Shown piece by piece: positions 1-8,887 of a stretch of DNA of 60,914 bases (position 1 is its first letter; every line of letters begins with the position of its first letter). The notes beneath the pieces were generated by a model, which saw only the letters and a list, made by a program, of their open reading frames with translations, was not told where the DNA came from and made no database searches. The stretch is from NCBI GenBank assembly GCA_045541455.1, contig JAZQJA010000049.1:1-60914 (forward strand). Direction: 5' to 3'. The translations under genes and the position numbers were made by a program. This DNA comes from RGIG9041 sp045541455 (lineage in GTDB: Bacteria; Bacillota; Clostridia; Oscillospirales; QAKW01).

Positions 1-95
1 TCCGTTTACGGTACCCGAAATTTTTACAAAATTTCGACCGTTGCACCCGCTAACCTGCTCGCTTAATCTGCCACCGGCAGCGCTCACAGTCGCGC

Positions 96-114
96 CCAAC
101 TGCTCTACTCCGCG
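96..114 (-). other. Fragment resembling the 5' end of an initiator tRNA
   Basis: Read on the minus strand this is CGCGGAGTAGAGCAGTTGG, which matches the acceptor 5' strand and D-arm of tRNA-fMet/Met genes in Firmicutes. The sequence then diverges: no anticodon arm, T-arm or CCA end can be folded from the remaining 95 bases, which are GC-richer than the surroundings. It is therefore a broken or interrupted tRNA piece, not a functional tRNA. It lies just outside the phage-like operon and could mark an old recombination end, which is inference. Confidence 0.35.
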
Positions 115-126
115 ATATTTAATTTG

Positions 127-149
127 CGTGCTGCAAAGCACGTTTTTTT
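127..149 (+). terminator. Rho-independent terminator
   Basis: Stem CGTGCT/AGCACG with a GCAA loop is followed by seven T. It would stop transcription entering from the left before the phage-like operon. No gene is seen in 150-332, which holds an AT-rich leader. Confidence 0.75.
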
Positions 150-332
150 GAATGCTTATATACTATAGCATACAGTTTGATAAAAGTCAATAGCAACTTA
201 TTAAAAATTAATCGATATATATCGACATTGTTTGCAAAATCAAGGTCAAAATGGTGTTTATATGCATTATAAGATTGTTCGTTTTGTTCGGTTTTGCACG
301 CTATACTTAAAACCAGAAAGGAGAGAAAACGC

Positions 333-563
333 ATGGCAAAATCATTTGACAAAACGGTAAAACGCCTTTGCAACAAAAAAATAAGCGACCCTGACGCGCC
401 TATACTCGATTCGGTTTTTACAGTAGAGCAGGCATTGGCGGCGGCAATCATAAAAAAGGCAATGGCGGGCAACTCTGACGCTGTTAAAATTATCCGCGAC
501 ATACTTAGCGAAGAACGCGGTATTGACGGATCGTTTAAGGTGGACATAAGTGTCGTCGACTGA
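333..563 (+). CDS. Small terminase-like protein heading the phage operon
   Basis: This 76-residue, mostly helical protein starts at ATG 333 behind AAAGGAG; an in-frame upstream start at 294 lacks a ribosome binding site. The central stretch (around 30-55, with AIIKKAMAGNSDAVKIIRD) resembles small DNA-packaging proteins encoded just before large terminases in Clostridia phages. The next gene overlaps by 14 bp, so the two are probably translated together. By position it should recognise phage DNA for the packaging motor. It is short for a full TerS, so another regulatory role is possible. The family assignment rests mainly on context. Confidence 0.55.
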   Translation: MAKSFDKTVKRLCNKKISDPDAPILDSVFTVEQALAAAIIKKAMAGNSDAVKIIRDILSEERGIDGSFKVDISVVD

Positions 564-1932
564 TAAAAAGTTAAACCTCAAAATAACTTCAAGGCAAAAT
601 GCATTTATAAACGCTGATGCGTTTGAGGTGCTGTACGGGGGAGCGGCGGGCGGCGGAAAAAGTTACGGTCAGTTAATCGATGCGTTTTTATACGCTATGC
701 GGTATCCGCGTTCAAAACAGATAATTTTCCGCCGCACATATCCCGAACTTGAAAAGTCACTTATTCGCGTATCACAATCTCTCTTTCCGAGAAAAGTTTA
801 CAGCTACCACAGAACCGTTCATACGGGGACGTTTATCAACGGTTCTTTGATAGATTTCGCTTACTGCGACAACGAGGACGATGTGTATAAGTACCAATCG
901 GCAGAATATGATGTTATTCGTTTTGACGAACTTACTCATTTTACCGAAAGTATGTATGTATATCTCATCTCCCGTTGTCGCGGAGCGAACAATTATCCAA
1001 AATCAATTAAAAGTACAACCAACCCGGGCGGTATTGGGCACAGTTGGGTAAAAAAGCGGTTTATTGACCTTGGCGCACCCGATACAGTATATAAAGTAAA
1101 CGGAGTTACGCGCACCTTTATTCCTGCAAAACTATCCGACAACCGATTTTTGCTTGAAAGCGACCCTGATTACATTAAGCGTCTTAACACACTTGACGAT
1201 CGTGACAGACGTGCACTGCTTGAGGGGGAATGGGAACTTGATGAAGGCAAATTTTTTGAGTCGTTTGACAAAAACATTCACACTGTCCGTCCATTTGAAC
1301 CGGACCGTGATTTGTACCGATATATAGCGCTTGATTACGGACTTGATATGTTGGCAGCACTTAAAATTGCAGTGGACAGATACGGCAGGGCGTACGTGAT
1401 AGACGAGGTATACGAGGGCAAAGACAACGGCGGTGAAGGTTTGATTGTGTCGCAGGCATCGCAACGAATTAAAGAATTATGCGGCGACGATGATATACGT
1501 GCAATTTTTGCACCGCCTGATTTATGGAACAGACAAAAAGACAGCGGAAAAAGTATTGCTCAGTTATTTTATGATAACGGAATAAAACTTACAAAGGTGT
1601 CGGGTGCTCGCGTTTCGGGTTGGCTTGCACTTAAGGAATGGTTGAAAGTGGTTACGGGAGAAGACGGACAAAAAACATCGCGGCTGGTCGTTTTTGACAA
1701 CTGCAAAAATCTCATACGCACCATGAATGCGCTTCAGTGCGACAGTCAAAACCCGTCTGACTGCGCACGGTATCCGCACGAACTGACACATGCTCCCGAT
1801 GCGTTGAGATATTTTATTGCAGGCAATCCCACCGCAACGCCCAAACGCACTCCGGAATACCGCTTTGGCTTTAATTTTGAAAAGCCAAAGCGCTCGGGGA
1901 TTGGTTATGGTGACAGCATTAATATTATTTAA
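550..1932 (+). CDS. Phage terminase large subunit (packaging ATPase/nuclease)
   Basis: This 460-residue protein has the two-domain layout of TerL. The N-terminal ATPase carries a Walker A motif GGAAGGGKS at residues 30-38 and a Walker B VIRFDE near 121-126. The C-terminal RNase H-like nuclease starts near residue 258 with the acidic ALDYGLD motif. It would cut and pump DNA into the prohead through the portal encoded two genes later. The start is GTG, overlapping the small terminase gene. The length is normal and no frameshift is seen, so the gene looks functional. Recognition comes from motifs and gene order. Confidence 0.93.
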   Translation: MSSTDKKLNLKITSRQNAFINADAFEVLYGGAAGGGKSYGQLIDAFLYAMRYPRSKQIIFRRTYPELEKSLIRVSQSLFPRKVYSYHRTVHTGTFINGSLIDFAYCDNEDDVYKYQSAEYDVIRFDELTHFTESMYVYLISRCRGANNYPKSIKSTTNPGGIGHSWVKKRFIDLGAPDTVYKVNGVTRTFIPAKLSDNRFLLESDPDYIKRLNTLDDRDRRALLEGEWELDEGKFFESFDKNIHTVRPFEPDRDLYRYIALDYGLDMLAALKIAVDRYGRAYVIDEVYEGKDNGGEGLIVSQASQRIKELCGDDDIRAIFAPPDLWNRQKDSGKSIAQLFYDNGIKLTKVSGARVSGWLALKEWLKVVTGEDGQKTSRLVVFDNCKNLIRTMNALQCDSQNPSDCARYPHELTHAPDALRYFIAGNPTATPKRTPEYRFGFNFEKPKRSGIGYGDSINII

Positions 1933-1944
1933 AAAGGAGAAATT

Positions 1945-2145
1945 ATGTTAATTGTATTTATTTTACTTGTGCTTGTTTGTATTGCACTTGTGTTGGTTTC
2001 AGAGCATGAGGACAAAGAACACACAATATCAAAGGCGGTACCGCCTCAGGACAAAATAGGCGAACTTAACACTGTTTTACAAAACATTGAGGTGTACGAT
2101 GGTACAACGAAAGGACAAAAACGTATAGGGGGTGACGGTAAATGA
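1945..2145 (+). CDS. Small single-pass membrane protein in the phage operon
   Basis: These 66 residues begin with one strongly hydrophobic helix (about 2-18), followed by a polar charged tail. AAAAGGAGAAATT places a ribosome binding site before ATG 1945, and the stop overlaps the portal start by 4 bp (ATGA). It sits between terminase and portal. It could be an accessory lysis or membrane protein, but I do not recognise a family and propose no function. Confidence 0.6.
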   Translation: MLIVFILLVLVCIALVLVSEHEDKEHTISKAVPPQDKIGELNTVLQNIEVYDGTTKGQKRIGGDGK

Positions 2146-3641
2146 GCAGACTTTCGCAAACTGTTGCAAAGGCGTATGAACTTTGGCAACAGTATGAAGA
2201 ATGTAATAATAACCACCGGCTTCTTGGTATTGAGGACCAAACCGAACGCGCATATAACTTTTATGAGGGTGAGCAGTGGAAAGGTCTTGAAAGCGGTAAT
2301 GAGGAACTGCCGATATACAATTTTATAGCTCCCGTTGTGAGATACAAAACCGCAATGGTTGCAATGAATAATATTAGCATTAATTTCTCAGCTCCCACCG
2401 CTAGTGCAAGTGCGCAGGCACTGTGTGCCAAACTGACAAGCAAGGCATCGTGCGAGTGGGAACGAATGAAAATGGACAATGTGTGCTGGGACGCCGTTAA
2501 AGCAGCTATGATTGCAGGTGACAGTTATGTCTATTTTTATGACGGCGAGGGCAACTGTCAGTTAATTGACCGTTGTGACATTTTTTTAGCCGATGAAACT
2601 TTACCTGATTTATCCAAACAGCCGTTTATTTTTATAAAAGAACGCAAAGATGTACAAGATATACGGCGCGAGGCTGATCAAAATAAAATACCTAAAGATA
2701 CTACCCTTTCCATACAGCCCGACGACGATTCGGACAATAAATGCACAAGCCTTTTAAAACTTTGGCTTGAAGAAGACGGCTTGCATTTTTTACGGCTGAC
2801 TCGCACTGTGGTGTATCAGCCAGAGCAGGTGATTAAAGGATTAGATTGTTATCCCGTGGCATCGCTTGTATACAACAGACGCCGCGGAAGTTTTAGAGGA
2901 GTGGGTGAAGTCGCCCCGCTTATTTCAAATCAAATTGAGGTTAACCGCAATCTTGCGCGCCGAATATTAAACGCAAAACTTACTGCTTATTCTCGTCTTG
3001 TATATGCAAGTGACAGAATTGTAAATCCAAAGGCGCTTACAGAGGTTGGCACCGCTATAGAAGTAGACGGCGGTGGGGTGAGCACTATTCGTGACGCTGT
3101 AAACTATCTTACCCCATCATCAATGTCACCCGATGCAAAAACGCTAAGCGACGAACTGCTGTCGGTGACAAAAGATTTATCGGGTGCGGGTGATGCTGCG
3201 CTTGGTAATATCGACCCGACACAAGCATCGGGCACCGCGATTATTGCTGTGCGTGACCAGTCGGCATTGCCTCTTAACGAGCATACTGCACGTTTTCGCC
3301 AGTTTGCAGAGGATATTGCTCATATATGGTACAAACTGTGGGTTGTATACAACCCCGACGGCATAGAACTTGCAGACGGTGTGGTTGCCTCGGCACGTGA
3401 ACTTATTTGTCTTGAGCCCGAAATACGAGTTGATATATCCAATACAACGCCCTTTTCAAAATATGCAAGGGAACAGGCACTTGAGCGGCTGTTTAGTCAG
3501 GGACACATCACATTTGAGGAGTATGTGTCCGCTCTTGATGATGACAGCGGTGCACCGCGCGCAAAACTTGAGCAGATAATCAAAAACAGAAAGAGTCAGG
3601 CATATACTGAAAATGAGGAGGTGGATTATGACAAGGTTTAA
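2142..3641 (+). CDS. Phage portal protein
   Basis: This 499-residue protein follows the terminase, has portal length, and is mixed alpha/beta with a long helical C-terminal third. An early block with ERAYNFYEGEQW resembles the N-terminal region of podovirus- and SPP1-type portals that begin with helices and a Y-x-G-x-QW element. It would form the dodecameric ring at the capsid vertex that docks the terminase. The C-terminus is acidic (EEVDYDKV) and overlaps the holin start by 14 bp. No truncation is visible. Position and length carry most of the call. Confidence 0.82.
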   Translation: MSRLSQTVAKAYELWQQYEECNNNHRLLGIEDQTERAYNFYEGEQWKGLESGNEELPIYNFIAPVVRYKTAMVAMNNISINFSAPTASASAQALCAKLTSKASCEWERMKMDNVCWDAVKAAMIAGDSYVYFYDGEGNCQLIDRCDIFLADETLPDLSKQPFIFIKERKDVQDIRREADQNKIPKDTTLSIQPDDDSDNKCTSLLKLWLEEDGLHFLRLTRTVVYQPEQVIKGLDCYPVASLVYNRRRGSFRGVGEVAPLISNQIEVNRNLARRILNAKLTAYSRLVYASDRIVNPKALTEVGTAIEVDGGGVSTIRDAVNYLTPSSMSPDAKTLSDELLSVTKDLSGAGDAALGNIDPTQASGTAIIAVRDQSALPLNEHTARFRQFAEDIAHIWYKLWVVYNPDGIELADGVVASARELICLEPEIRVDISNTTPFSKYAREQALERLFSQGHITFEEYVSALDDDSGAPRAKLEQIIKNRKSQAYTENEEVDYDKV

Positions 3642-4068
3642 ATATTATATCTCGGCAATAGGCGGTGTGGTTGCGGCATATTTTAAGATGTACGGTCTTG
3701 CGTTTACTCTTGTAGGTGTTGCAGTGCTGTTTGATATTGTGACAGGGGTGTTGGCATCTATACTGAACGGTGGCGGGCTTACAAGCGCAAAGGCATACCG
3801 AGGTGTTATTAAAAAACTTGTTTTGTTTATAGCACTGGGGTTTGGTACGTTTTTAGATGTTTTTATTCCGTATGCGGCGCAGGCAGCAAACTTTACAATA
3901 CCTAAAAATTTGCTTTTTTCAACGGTAATATGTGTGTATATAACAGTAACAGAGAGCATTTCGATTATTGAAAACATCTATCGTTGTAATGGTGCCGCGT
4001 TACCTAAATGGCTTCTTAAAATGTTAAAAACGGCACAAAACGAAATGAATGAGGAGAATAAAAAATGA
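3628..4068 (+). CDS. Phage holin (holin family 4 type)
   Basis: This 146-residue protein starts at ATG 3628 behind GAGGAGGT; an earlier in-frame ATG at 3613 has no spaced ribosome binding site. It has three to four hydrophobic segments (about 8-24, 26-46, 60-85, 95-115) and the motif LFDIVTGVLAS followed by a TSAKAYRG turn, typical of the toxin-secretion/phage-lysis holin family. The C-terminal tail is charged. It overlaps the endolysin gene by 4 bp, forming a lysis pair placed between portal and scaffold genes rather than at the end of the operon. Confidence 0.85.
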   Translation: MTRFKYYISAIGGVVAAYFKMYGLAFTLVGVAVLFDIVTGVLASILNGGGLTSAKAYRGVIKKLVLFIALGFGTFLDVFIPYAAQAANFTIPKNLLFSTVICVYITVTESISIIENIYRCNGAALPKWLLKMLKTAQNEMNEENKK

Positions 4069-4679
4069 CCAATTTACCTATAAGCGGTGAGTTTTATATT
4101 ACCGCAGCGTTTGGTGAGACGGGCAGCCTTTGGGCGTCCTCTCACCGCGGAATTGATTTTGTATCACAAAATAAAACCGTGTATTCAACCTGCGAAGGCA
4201 CCGTACGAGTTGTAGGATATGACAGTGCGGGCTGGGGCAGATATGTATCTATAGGCGACAGCAATCAAAACCGCCATATATTCTGCCATTTGAAAGAGGG
4301 TTCTGTCCGTGTCAGCGTGGGGCAAAAGGTAACGCGCGAGACGGTTATAGGTGTTATGGGTGATACCGGAAACGTTACGGGTGTGCATTTGCATTTTGAA
4401 ATGCATGACAGCGAAAACAAAGTTATAAACCCTGCAGATTATCTGGGTGTACCGAATAAGCGCGGTACTTATAACAGCAGTGATTTTAGTATTAGTGAGG
4501 GCAATATGAAACAGTACAACGATAAAGATAAAATTTCCGCCTGGGCAAAACAAGCCGTTGAGCGTGTTACACAACTGGGTATTATGCAAGGTGATGATTT
4601 AGGAAACTTTAACCCAAAATCATACATCACACGCGAGGAAATGGCGGTTATTATTGCAAGACTTAATAAGGAGAAATAA
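4065..4679 (+). CDS. M23 endolysin with one C-terminal SLH motif
   Basis: The N-terminal 135 residues form an M23/LytM zinc endopeptidase: His27 and Asp31 (SSHRGIDF) and His108/His110 (GVHLHFE) supply the usual metal and catalytic residues. Residues about 155-204 form one S-layer homology motif (KISAWAKQAVERVTQLGIMQGD through ITREEMAVIIARL). The enzyme would cut peptide cross-bridges after the holin opens the membrane, while SLH motifs generally bind secondary wall polymers. There is no signal peptide, as expected for holin-dependent export. A single SLH motif is unusual, because surface proteins normally carry three. Confidence 0.9.
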   Translation: MTNLPISGEFYITAAFGETGSLWASSHRGIDFVSQNKTVYSTCEGTVRVVGYDSAGWGRYVSIGDSNQNRHIFCHLKEGSVRVSVGQKVTRETVIGVMGDTGNVTGVHLHFEMHDSENKVINPADYLGVPNKRGTYNSSDFSISEGNMKQYNDKDKISAWAKQAVERVTQLGIMQGDDLGNFNPKSYITREEMAVIIARLNKEK

Positions 4680-4681
4680 CT

Positions 4682-5278
4682 ATGGATAATTTAAATGTGG
4701 TAAACGACACACAGCAGGCAGTCGTGGAGCCTGCAGTAAGTACATCTGAAACAGGTGCTGTGTCTTTGGGGACGCCTGAGGACACAGACAATGCGGAGTT
4801 CACCGTCCGCAAGCAGAGTGCTTTGGAAAACTCCGGCTTTCGCAAGATGCGTTTGCAAAACGAACAGTACAAAAGCGAAATTGACAAGTTAAAACAACAG
4901 ATTTCGGGTATGTCTGACTATGATACTTTAAAGCAAAACAGCAAACTTTACCTTGAAAAACTTGCAAACGACAGTATGTTGCGCGACCTTGAGAGAATCC
5001 AAAAGATTGACCCAAGTGTTGAAAGCCTTGACAGTATCGGCGGTGATTTTGTAAAGCTTATTGAAAACGGTGTTGATGCGACAGTTGCATTTTTAGCCGT
5101 ATCTAAAGCTACCGAAGGCAAGGTTTCGCCAAAACCGCCGAAAACGGGGGCTGTTGGGTTTTCCGAAAAACGAGAAAGAGGTTATTTTTCCTCAAGGGAG
5201 TTGGACAGGCTTACCGAAAAAGACCTTGAAAACCCCGCAATATTTAAAAAGGCTATGGAATCATTAAAAAAACTTTAA
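4682..5278 (+). CDS. Probable capsid scaffold protein
   Basis: This 198-residue, highly charged, low-complexity protein has predicted coiled coil at about 55-110 and lies directly before the coat gene. Its N-terminus is acidic and disordered, while the C-terminus is basic and helical (LENPAIFKKAMESLKKL), as in scaffolds whose C-terminal helix binds coat subunits. No enzymatic motif is seen. The call rests on position and composition, not sequence recognition. Confidence 0.7.
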   Translation: MDNLNVVNDTQQAVVEPAVSTSETGAVSLGTPEDTDNAEFTVRKQSALENSGFRKMRLQNEQYKSEIDKLKQQISGMSDYDTLKQNSKLYLEKLANDSMLRDLERIQKIDPSVESLDSIGGDFVKLIENGVDATVAFLAVSKATEGKVSPKPPKTGAVGFSEKRERGYFSSRELDRLTEKDLENPAIFKKAMESLKKL

Positions 5279-5293
5279 AAGGAGAAAAAAATA

Positions 5294-6109
5294 ATGGCTT
5301 ATTCAAATTTCAAACCTACAATATGGTCTAAATTTATTCAGACTGAACTTGAAAAAAAGTGCCGTCTTGTTGAGGACTGCTGGACTCAGTTTGAGGGCGA
5401 GGCAAAACAGGGTAACCGCGTTAAAATTTTAGGTGTCAGCGCACCTGAAATATTTGACTATGAGCCCGGCACAGGTATCCCTGCACCTTCAACAACAGAG
5501 GGTACAAGCCTGCATCTTGATATTGATCAGGCAAAAGCGTTTAACTTTATGATTGATGATATTGATAAGGCACAGTCGACAAGCGGTCTTATGGAAATTC
5601 TCATCAAAGAAGCAACTGCCAAAATGGCTAAAACCCGCGATTCTTTTGTGGCATCTCTTGCAAGCGAAGCTACTTATACATCTAATTCAACAAAGGTTAA
5701 TACTGCTGAAATAGCTAAGAAACTTGTTGACGAGGCACTTTTGGCTTTGCGTGAAAATGATGTTGATGTTGAAGACGATGTTACAATCACCGTTTCGCCC
5801 TTTTTCTATCAGCTTTTCAGAGATGCACTTACCGAACTTAAAACAAATAACGATGAACTTATCAAAAAAGGCGTTGTAGGTATGTACGATAACTGTAAAG
5901 TAAAACTTTCAAACAATCTTTACAACGACGGCACAGATGATTACATGCTTGTCCGCACAAAGCGTGCAATTGCTTTTGCAGGCGGCATTGACGAAACCGA
6001 GGCTTACCGCCCCGAATCTTTCTTTGCAGATGCTGTTAAAGGACTTAATGTTTACGGCGGTAAAATTGTAAGACCTAAAGAACTGTATGTAATTCGTGCA
6101 CATAAGTAA
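5294..6109 (+). CDS. Major capsid protein (HK97 fold, P22-type)
   Basis: This 271-residue protein follows the scaffold gene with a strong AAAAGGAGAAA ribosome binding site. The segment around 75-120 (AFNFMIDDIDKAQS followed by a long helix with AKTRDSFVAS) matches the spine-helix region of P22-like and related podovirus coat proteins. A long beta-rich C-terminal half follows. Separate ribosome binding sites on both sides fit its need for high expression. It would form the icosahedral shell. I saw no prohead protease gene, in keeping with P22-type heads. Confidence 0.85.
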   Translation: MAYSNFKPTIWSKFIQTELEKKCRLVEDCWTQFEGEAKQGNRVKILGVSAPEIFDYEPGTGIPAPSTTEGTSLHLDIDQAKAFNFMIDDIDKAQSTSGLMEILIKEATAKMAKTRDSFVASLASEATYTSNSTKVNTAEIAKKLVDEALLALRENDVDVEDDVTITVSPFFYQLFRDALTELKTNNDELIKKGVVGMYDNCKVKLSNNLYNDGTDDYMLVRTKRAIAFAGGIDETEAYRPESFFADAVKGLNVYGGKIVRPKELYVIRAHK

Positions 6110-6123
6110 GGGAGGTAATATTT

Positions 6124-6459
6124 ATGAATAAAATAGATCTTATCGAACTTAAATTTAACGAATTTAGCGGATATACCAATGATCTTGAAAATTACGACGG
6201 GCTTTTTCTTGTTGATTTAAAAGGCCACGACACTGACAGACTTTTGCTTATACTTGAAAATATTACAGACGATGATTATTTTGTTACGGTAGAGAGTCCT
6301 CATGGATTAGACGCAGCAATTACAGCCACTATTGCAGGTCACGAGAGATTATGCATAACTATTGAAAGTGCACAGTTTATGTATACAGAAGGTGAAAACG
6401 CAGGCTGTATATCAATAATGGGCGACGGCATACAAGTATATCCGATATTGTTGCCGTAA
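6124..6459 (+). CDS. Small phage structural protein of unknown role
   Basis: This 111-residue, acidic, beta-rich protein follows the coat gene with a GGAGGTAATATTT ribosome binding site. Size and placement fit a capsid decoration or head fibre protein, but I see no family motif. It is co-directional with the operon and has the same base composition as its neighbours. Confidence 0.55.
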   Translation: MNKIDLIELKFNEFSGYTNDLENYDGLFLVDLKGHDTDRLLLILENITDDDYFVTVESPHGLDAAITATIAGHERLCITIESAQFMYTEGENAGCISIMGDGIQVYPILLP

Positions 6460-6481
6460 CTGATTTTACGAGGGTACGGCT

Positions 6482-6991
6482 ATGAATATAAATCAAGCAA
6501 ATAAATATGTTTATGCGCTTATCGGCAAAGACGATTATCACGATATTGAAGATATGTTAATTTCTTATTACAATCTTGCACAAACCGAGATTGCGTCAAC
6601 AGTTTGCCCCATTTTAAAATCATTTAGTATAACTGCCGGTACCGAAACACAACTGCCTGAAAATTTTTGCAGATTTAAAAGCATACCCTGTGGTTTTACC
6701 CGCATAGATTCAAACCATATTATTGCTGACGGCGATGGGCTGGTAACTATTAAGTATTACGCTTATCCAGAGCCGATTGAAGACGGCGCTTCTGACGATA
6801 CAGAGTTTGAAATTGACCGTGATGCGCAAGCGGCAATACCCTACTTTGCCGCCGCGCAAGCGGTTATTGCCGACAGTGATATGAGAAGGTATTATGCATT
6901 TATGGATATGTATAATGATATTTTAACAAATGTACTAAGCGCCCGTCAGAATGGAAGTACAGTAACTGTTGTAAGTATGGAGGATATGTAA
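6482..6991 (+). CDS. Head-tail connector (adaptor) protein
   Basis: This 169-residue, largely helical protein begins with a long helical block (AYxLIGKDDY-like start, then YYNLAQTEIAST), followed by a beta-strand section and a C-terminal helical pair with AAAQAVIADSDMRRYY. This resembles gp6/gp4-type adaptors that sit under the portal. It lies between coat and nozzle genes, exactly where podoviruses encode the adaptor. The assignment is by layout and secondary structure. Confidence 0.6.
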   Translation: MNINQANKYVYALIGKDDYHDIEDMLISYYNLAQTEIASTVCPILKSFSITAGTETQLPENFCRFKSIPCGFTRIDSNHIIADGDGLVTIKYYAYPEPIEDGASDDTEFEIDRDAQAAIPYFAAAQAVIADSDMRRYYAFMDMYNDILTNVLSARQNGSTVTVVSMEDM

Positions 6992-6993
6992 AA

Positions 6994-8874
6994 ATGTTTA
7001 TACGACACAAAACACGGCAGGGCTCAATTTCATCAAGCGGCACTATAAAAGCAGACAAGTTTTTAGGAATCGGCGGTGATACTTCTTTTGTCGGCACGTC
7101 TGAACGGCGTGCCGATTCAAAAAGCTATTTTAACGGAGTTGAACAGCCCGGTATGTTAAATATGATTCGTTCGGCGGCAGGAAATGTTAGTAAGCGAGCG
7201 GGGTTTCGCTTTTCAAATAAACTTAGCAATAAAGCGGATGTTGATTTAGTTCGATGTATATCTACCAATAACGGTTATATATACATTGTTATAAACGGAA
7301 ATATATTTACGGTTTATGACAGCGAATTTAATAAAAAGTCTGCCCTGGCAATGCCGTATGAGTTTTATGATACCGATATACAAATGTTTGATGACTTTTT
7401 GTTTGTTATGTCTCAAGATCATTTACTTGTATTTAACATCGCTACTGAAAAGTGGTTTTATCTGGATGAAAATGGGTTTGTAAAACAAGATGTAGCGAGT
7501 TTAAGTTACACCCCGACTATTTTTATTGCCAAATCCCCAGAAGGTGTGGGGGTGCCCTATCAACCCGTAAATCTTTTGTCTACTTTTGTTGCAGAACAAT
7601 TTATAGTATCTGACGGTTCGGTTGGATTAAAAACACATTATACTCCGCAAAACGTTTCGACTTATGTAAAAATAGCCAGCGGTGAATGGAAACTTATTAA
7701 CGGTTATATTTTAGACGGATACGTAAAGCTCATGGGTTTTTCTGATATGGTTTTTATTGAGGGCGAAGACAACGTCAGGGTGGTATATCAAGTTGAGGAT
7801 TTTAAAACAAGGCCTAATCCGCTTACCAAATGTAAGCTTTTTACCAGCTTTGGTATATCGGGTTATAAAGACAGGGTATTTTTATCGGGTAATTCAGATT
7901 ATAAAAACTATATTTATTATTCCGAGATGGACAACCCTCTTTATTTCCCCGATACTAATTATATACGAGTGGGCGGAAGTGAAACCGAGGTAATGGGGCT
8001 TGCAGGTCACGATACAACACTGTCTGTAATATGTAATGACTGTGTGTATAGTATAAGCGGTCAATTAAACGATAAGGCAATGTTTACAGTTGACGGAATT
8101 TTTAAAACCCCACAACCTGCCGGGTTTCAAAGACCGGTAATTTTTGACGGCGAGGTTGTTTATATGACAAACCGAGGGCTGTGTTCCATAACACCAAGCG
8201 GAGTGCTTGACGAACGCTTTTGTCAGATACGTTCGGCTTTTATTAACCATCACCTTTTAAAAGAGAATATAAGTGAATGTCAACTGTGTGTGGTCGGGGA
8301 TTTTCTTATAATATCCAATGGTAATGGCAGGCTGTATCTGCTTGATGGCACACAGTATTCAGTATCAAACACAGAGCCGTTTTCCCACCGTCAGTATGAG
8401 GGGTATATCTGGGACGGAATACAGGCAAAAAATATATGGAATTTAAATGATAAACTTATGTTTTGCGATGGGCAGTATATATATGGGTTTGTAAATGGCC
8501 TTTTTACAAGCGGCGGTTATTACGATGAATTTGCAGACCTATCGACACGTGATATATGTGCGTATTGGGAAACACCGTATATGTACGGACCGCAATTCCA
8601 TAAAGAAAAGTTTTTTTATAGGTTGGGGGTACTTACAGAACAGCGTACCGATGATGACGGAAATTTTTTGCAAAGTGACATACGCATTTATGTTAAGTAT
8701 GACAACAATGACTGGAAAATGATTATGGATTACGGCGAATTTCAAAACCGTGACTCCCTTTACCGCAGAATACTGCATAAAAAGGGACGGGGTATAAAAC
8801 TACGCTTTGAAAACAATAACGCTGATGAAGTGTTTATTTTGCGTGAGTTTTGTATTGATTATAACATTATGTAG
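6994..8874 (+). CDS. Podovirus tail nozzle (tail tubular B-like) protein
   Basis: This 626-residue, beta-rich protein starts just after the connector. Near residue 55 it contains SAAGNVSKRAGFRF, which matches the GG-VSRRPGT-x-F signature of T7 gp12/P22 gp10-like nozzle proteins, after which repeated blades of a beta-propeller follow. It would extend the adaptor ring and plug the DNA channel. Its presence, with no tape measure or tube genes, identifies the particle as short-tailed. The gene is intact. Confidence 0.75.
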   Translation: MFIRHKTRQGSISSSGTIKADKFLGIGGDTSFVGTSERRADSKSYFNGVEQPGMLNMIRSAAGNVSKRAGFRFSNKLSNKADVDLVRCISTNNGYIYIVINGNIFTVYDSEFNKKSALAMPYEFYDTDIQMFDDFLFVMSQDHLLVFNIATEKWFYLDENGFVKQDVASLSYTPTIFIAKSPEGVGVPYQPVNLLSTFVAEQFIVSDGSVGLKTHYTPQNVSTYVKIASGEWKLINGYILDGYVKLMGFSDMVFIEGEDNVRVVYQVEDFKTRPNPLTKCKLFTSFGISGYKDRVFLSGNSDYKNYIYYSEMDNPLYFPDTNYIRVGGSETEVMGLAGHDTTLSVICNDCVYSISGQLNDKAMFTVDGIFKTPQPAGFQRPVIFDGEVVYMTNRGLCSITPSGVLDERFCQIRSAFINHHLLKENISECQLCVVGDFLIISNGNGRLYLLDGTQYSVSNTEPFSHRQYEGYIWDGIQAKNIWNLNDKLMFCDGQYIYGFVNGLFTSGGYYDEFADLSTRDICAYWETPYMYGPQFHKEKFFYRLGVLTEQRTDDDGNFLQSDIRIYVKYDNNDWKMIMDYGEFQNRDSLYRRILHKKGRGIKLRFENNNADEVFILREFCIDYNIM

Positions 8875-8887
8875 AGGAGGAAATTTA

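Noticed and set aside
1..118. Complete tRNA gene on the minus strand
   Set aside because: Only the 5' strand and D-arm match; no anticodon or T-arm can be folded.
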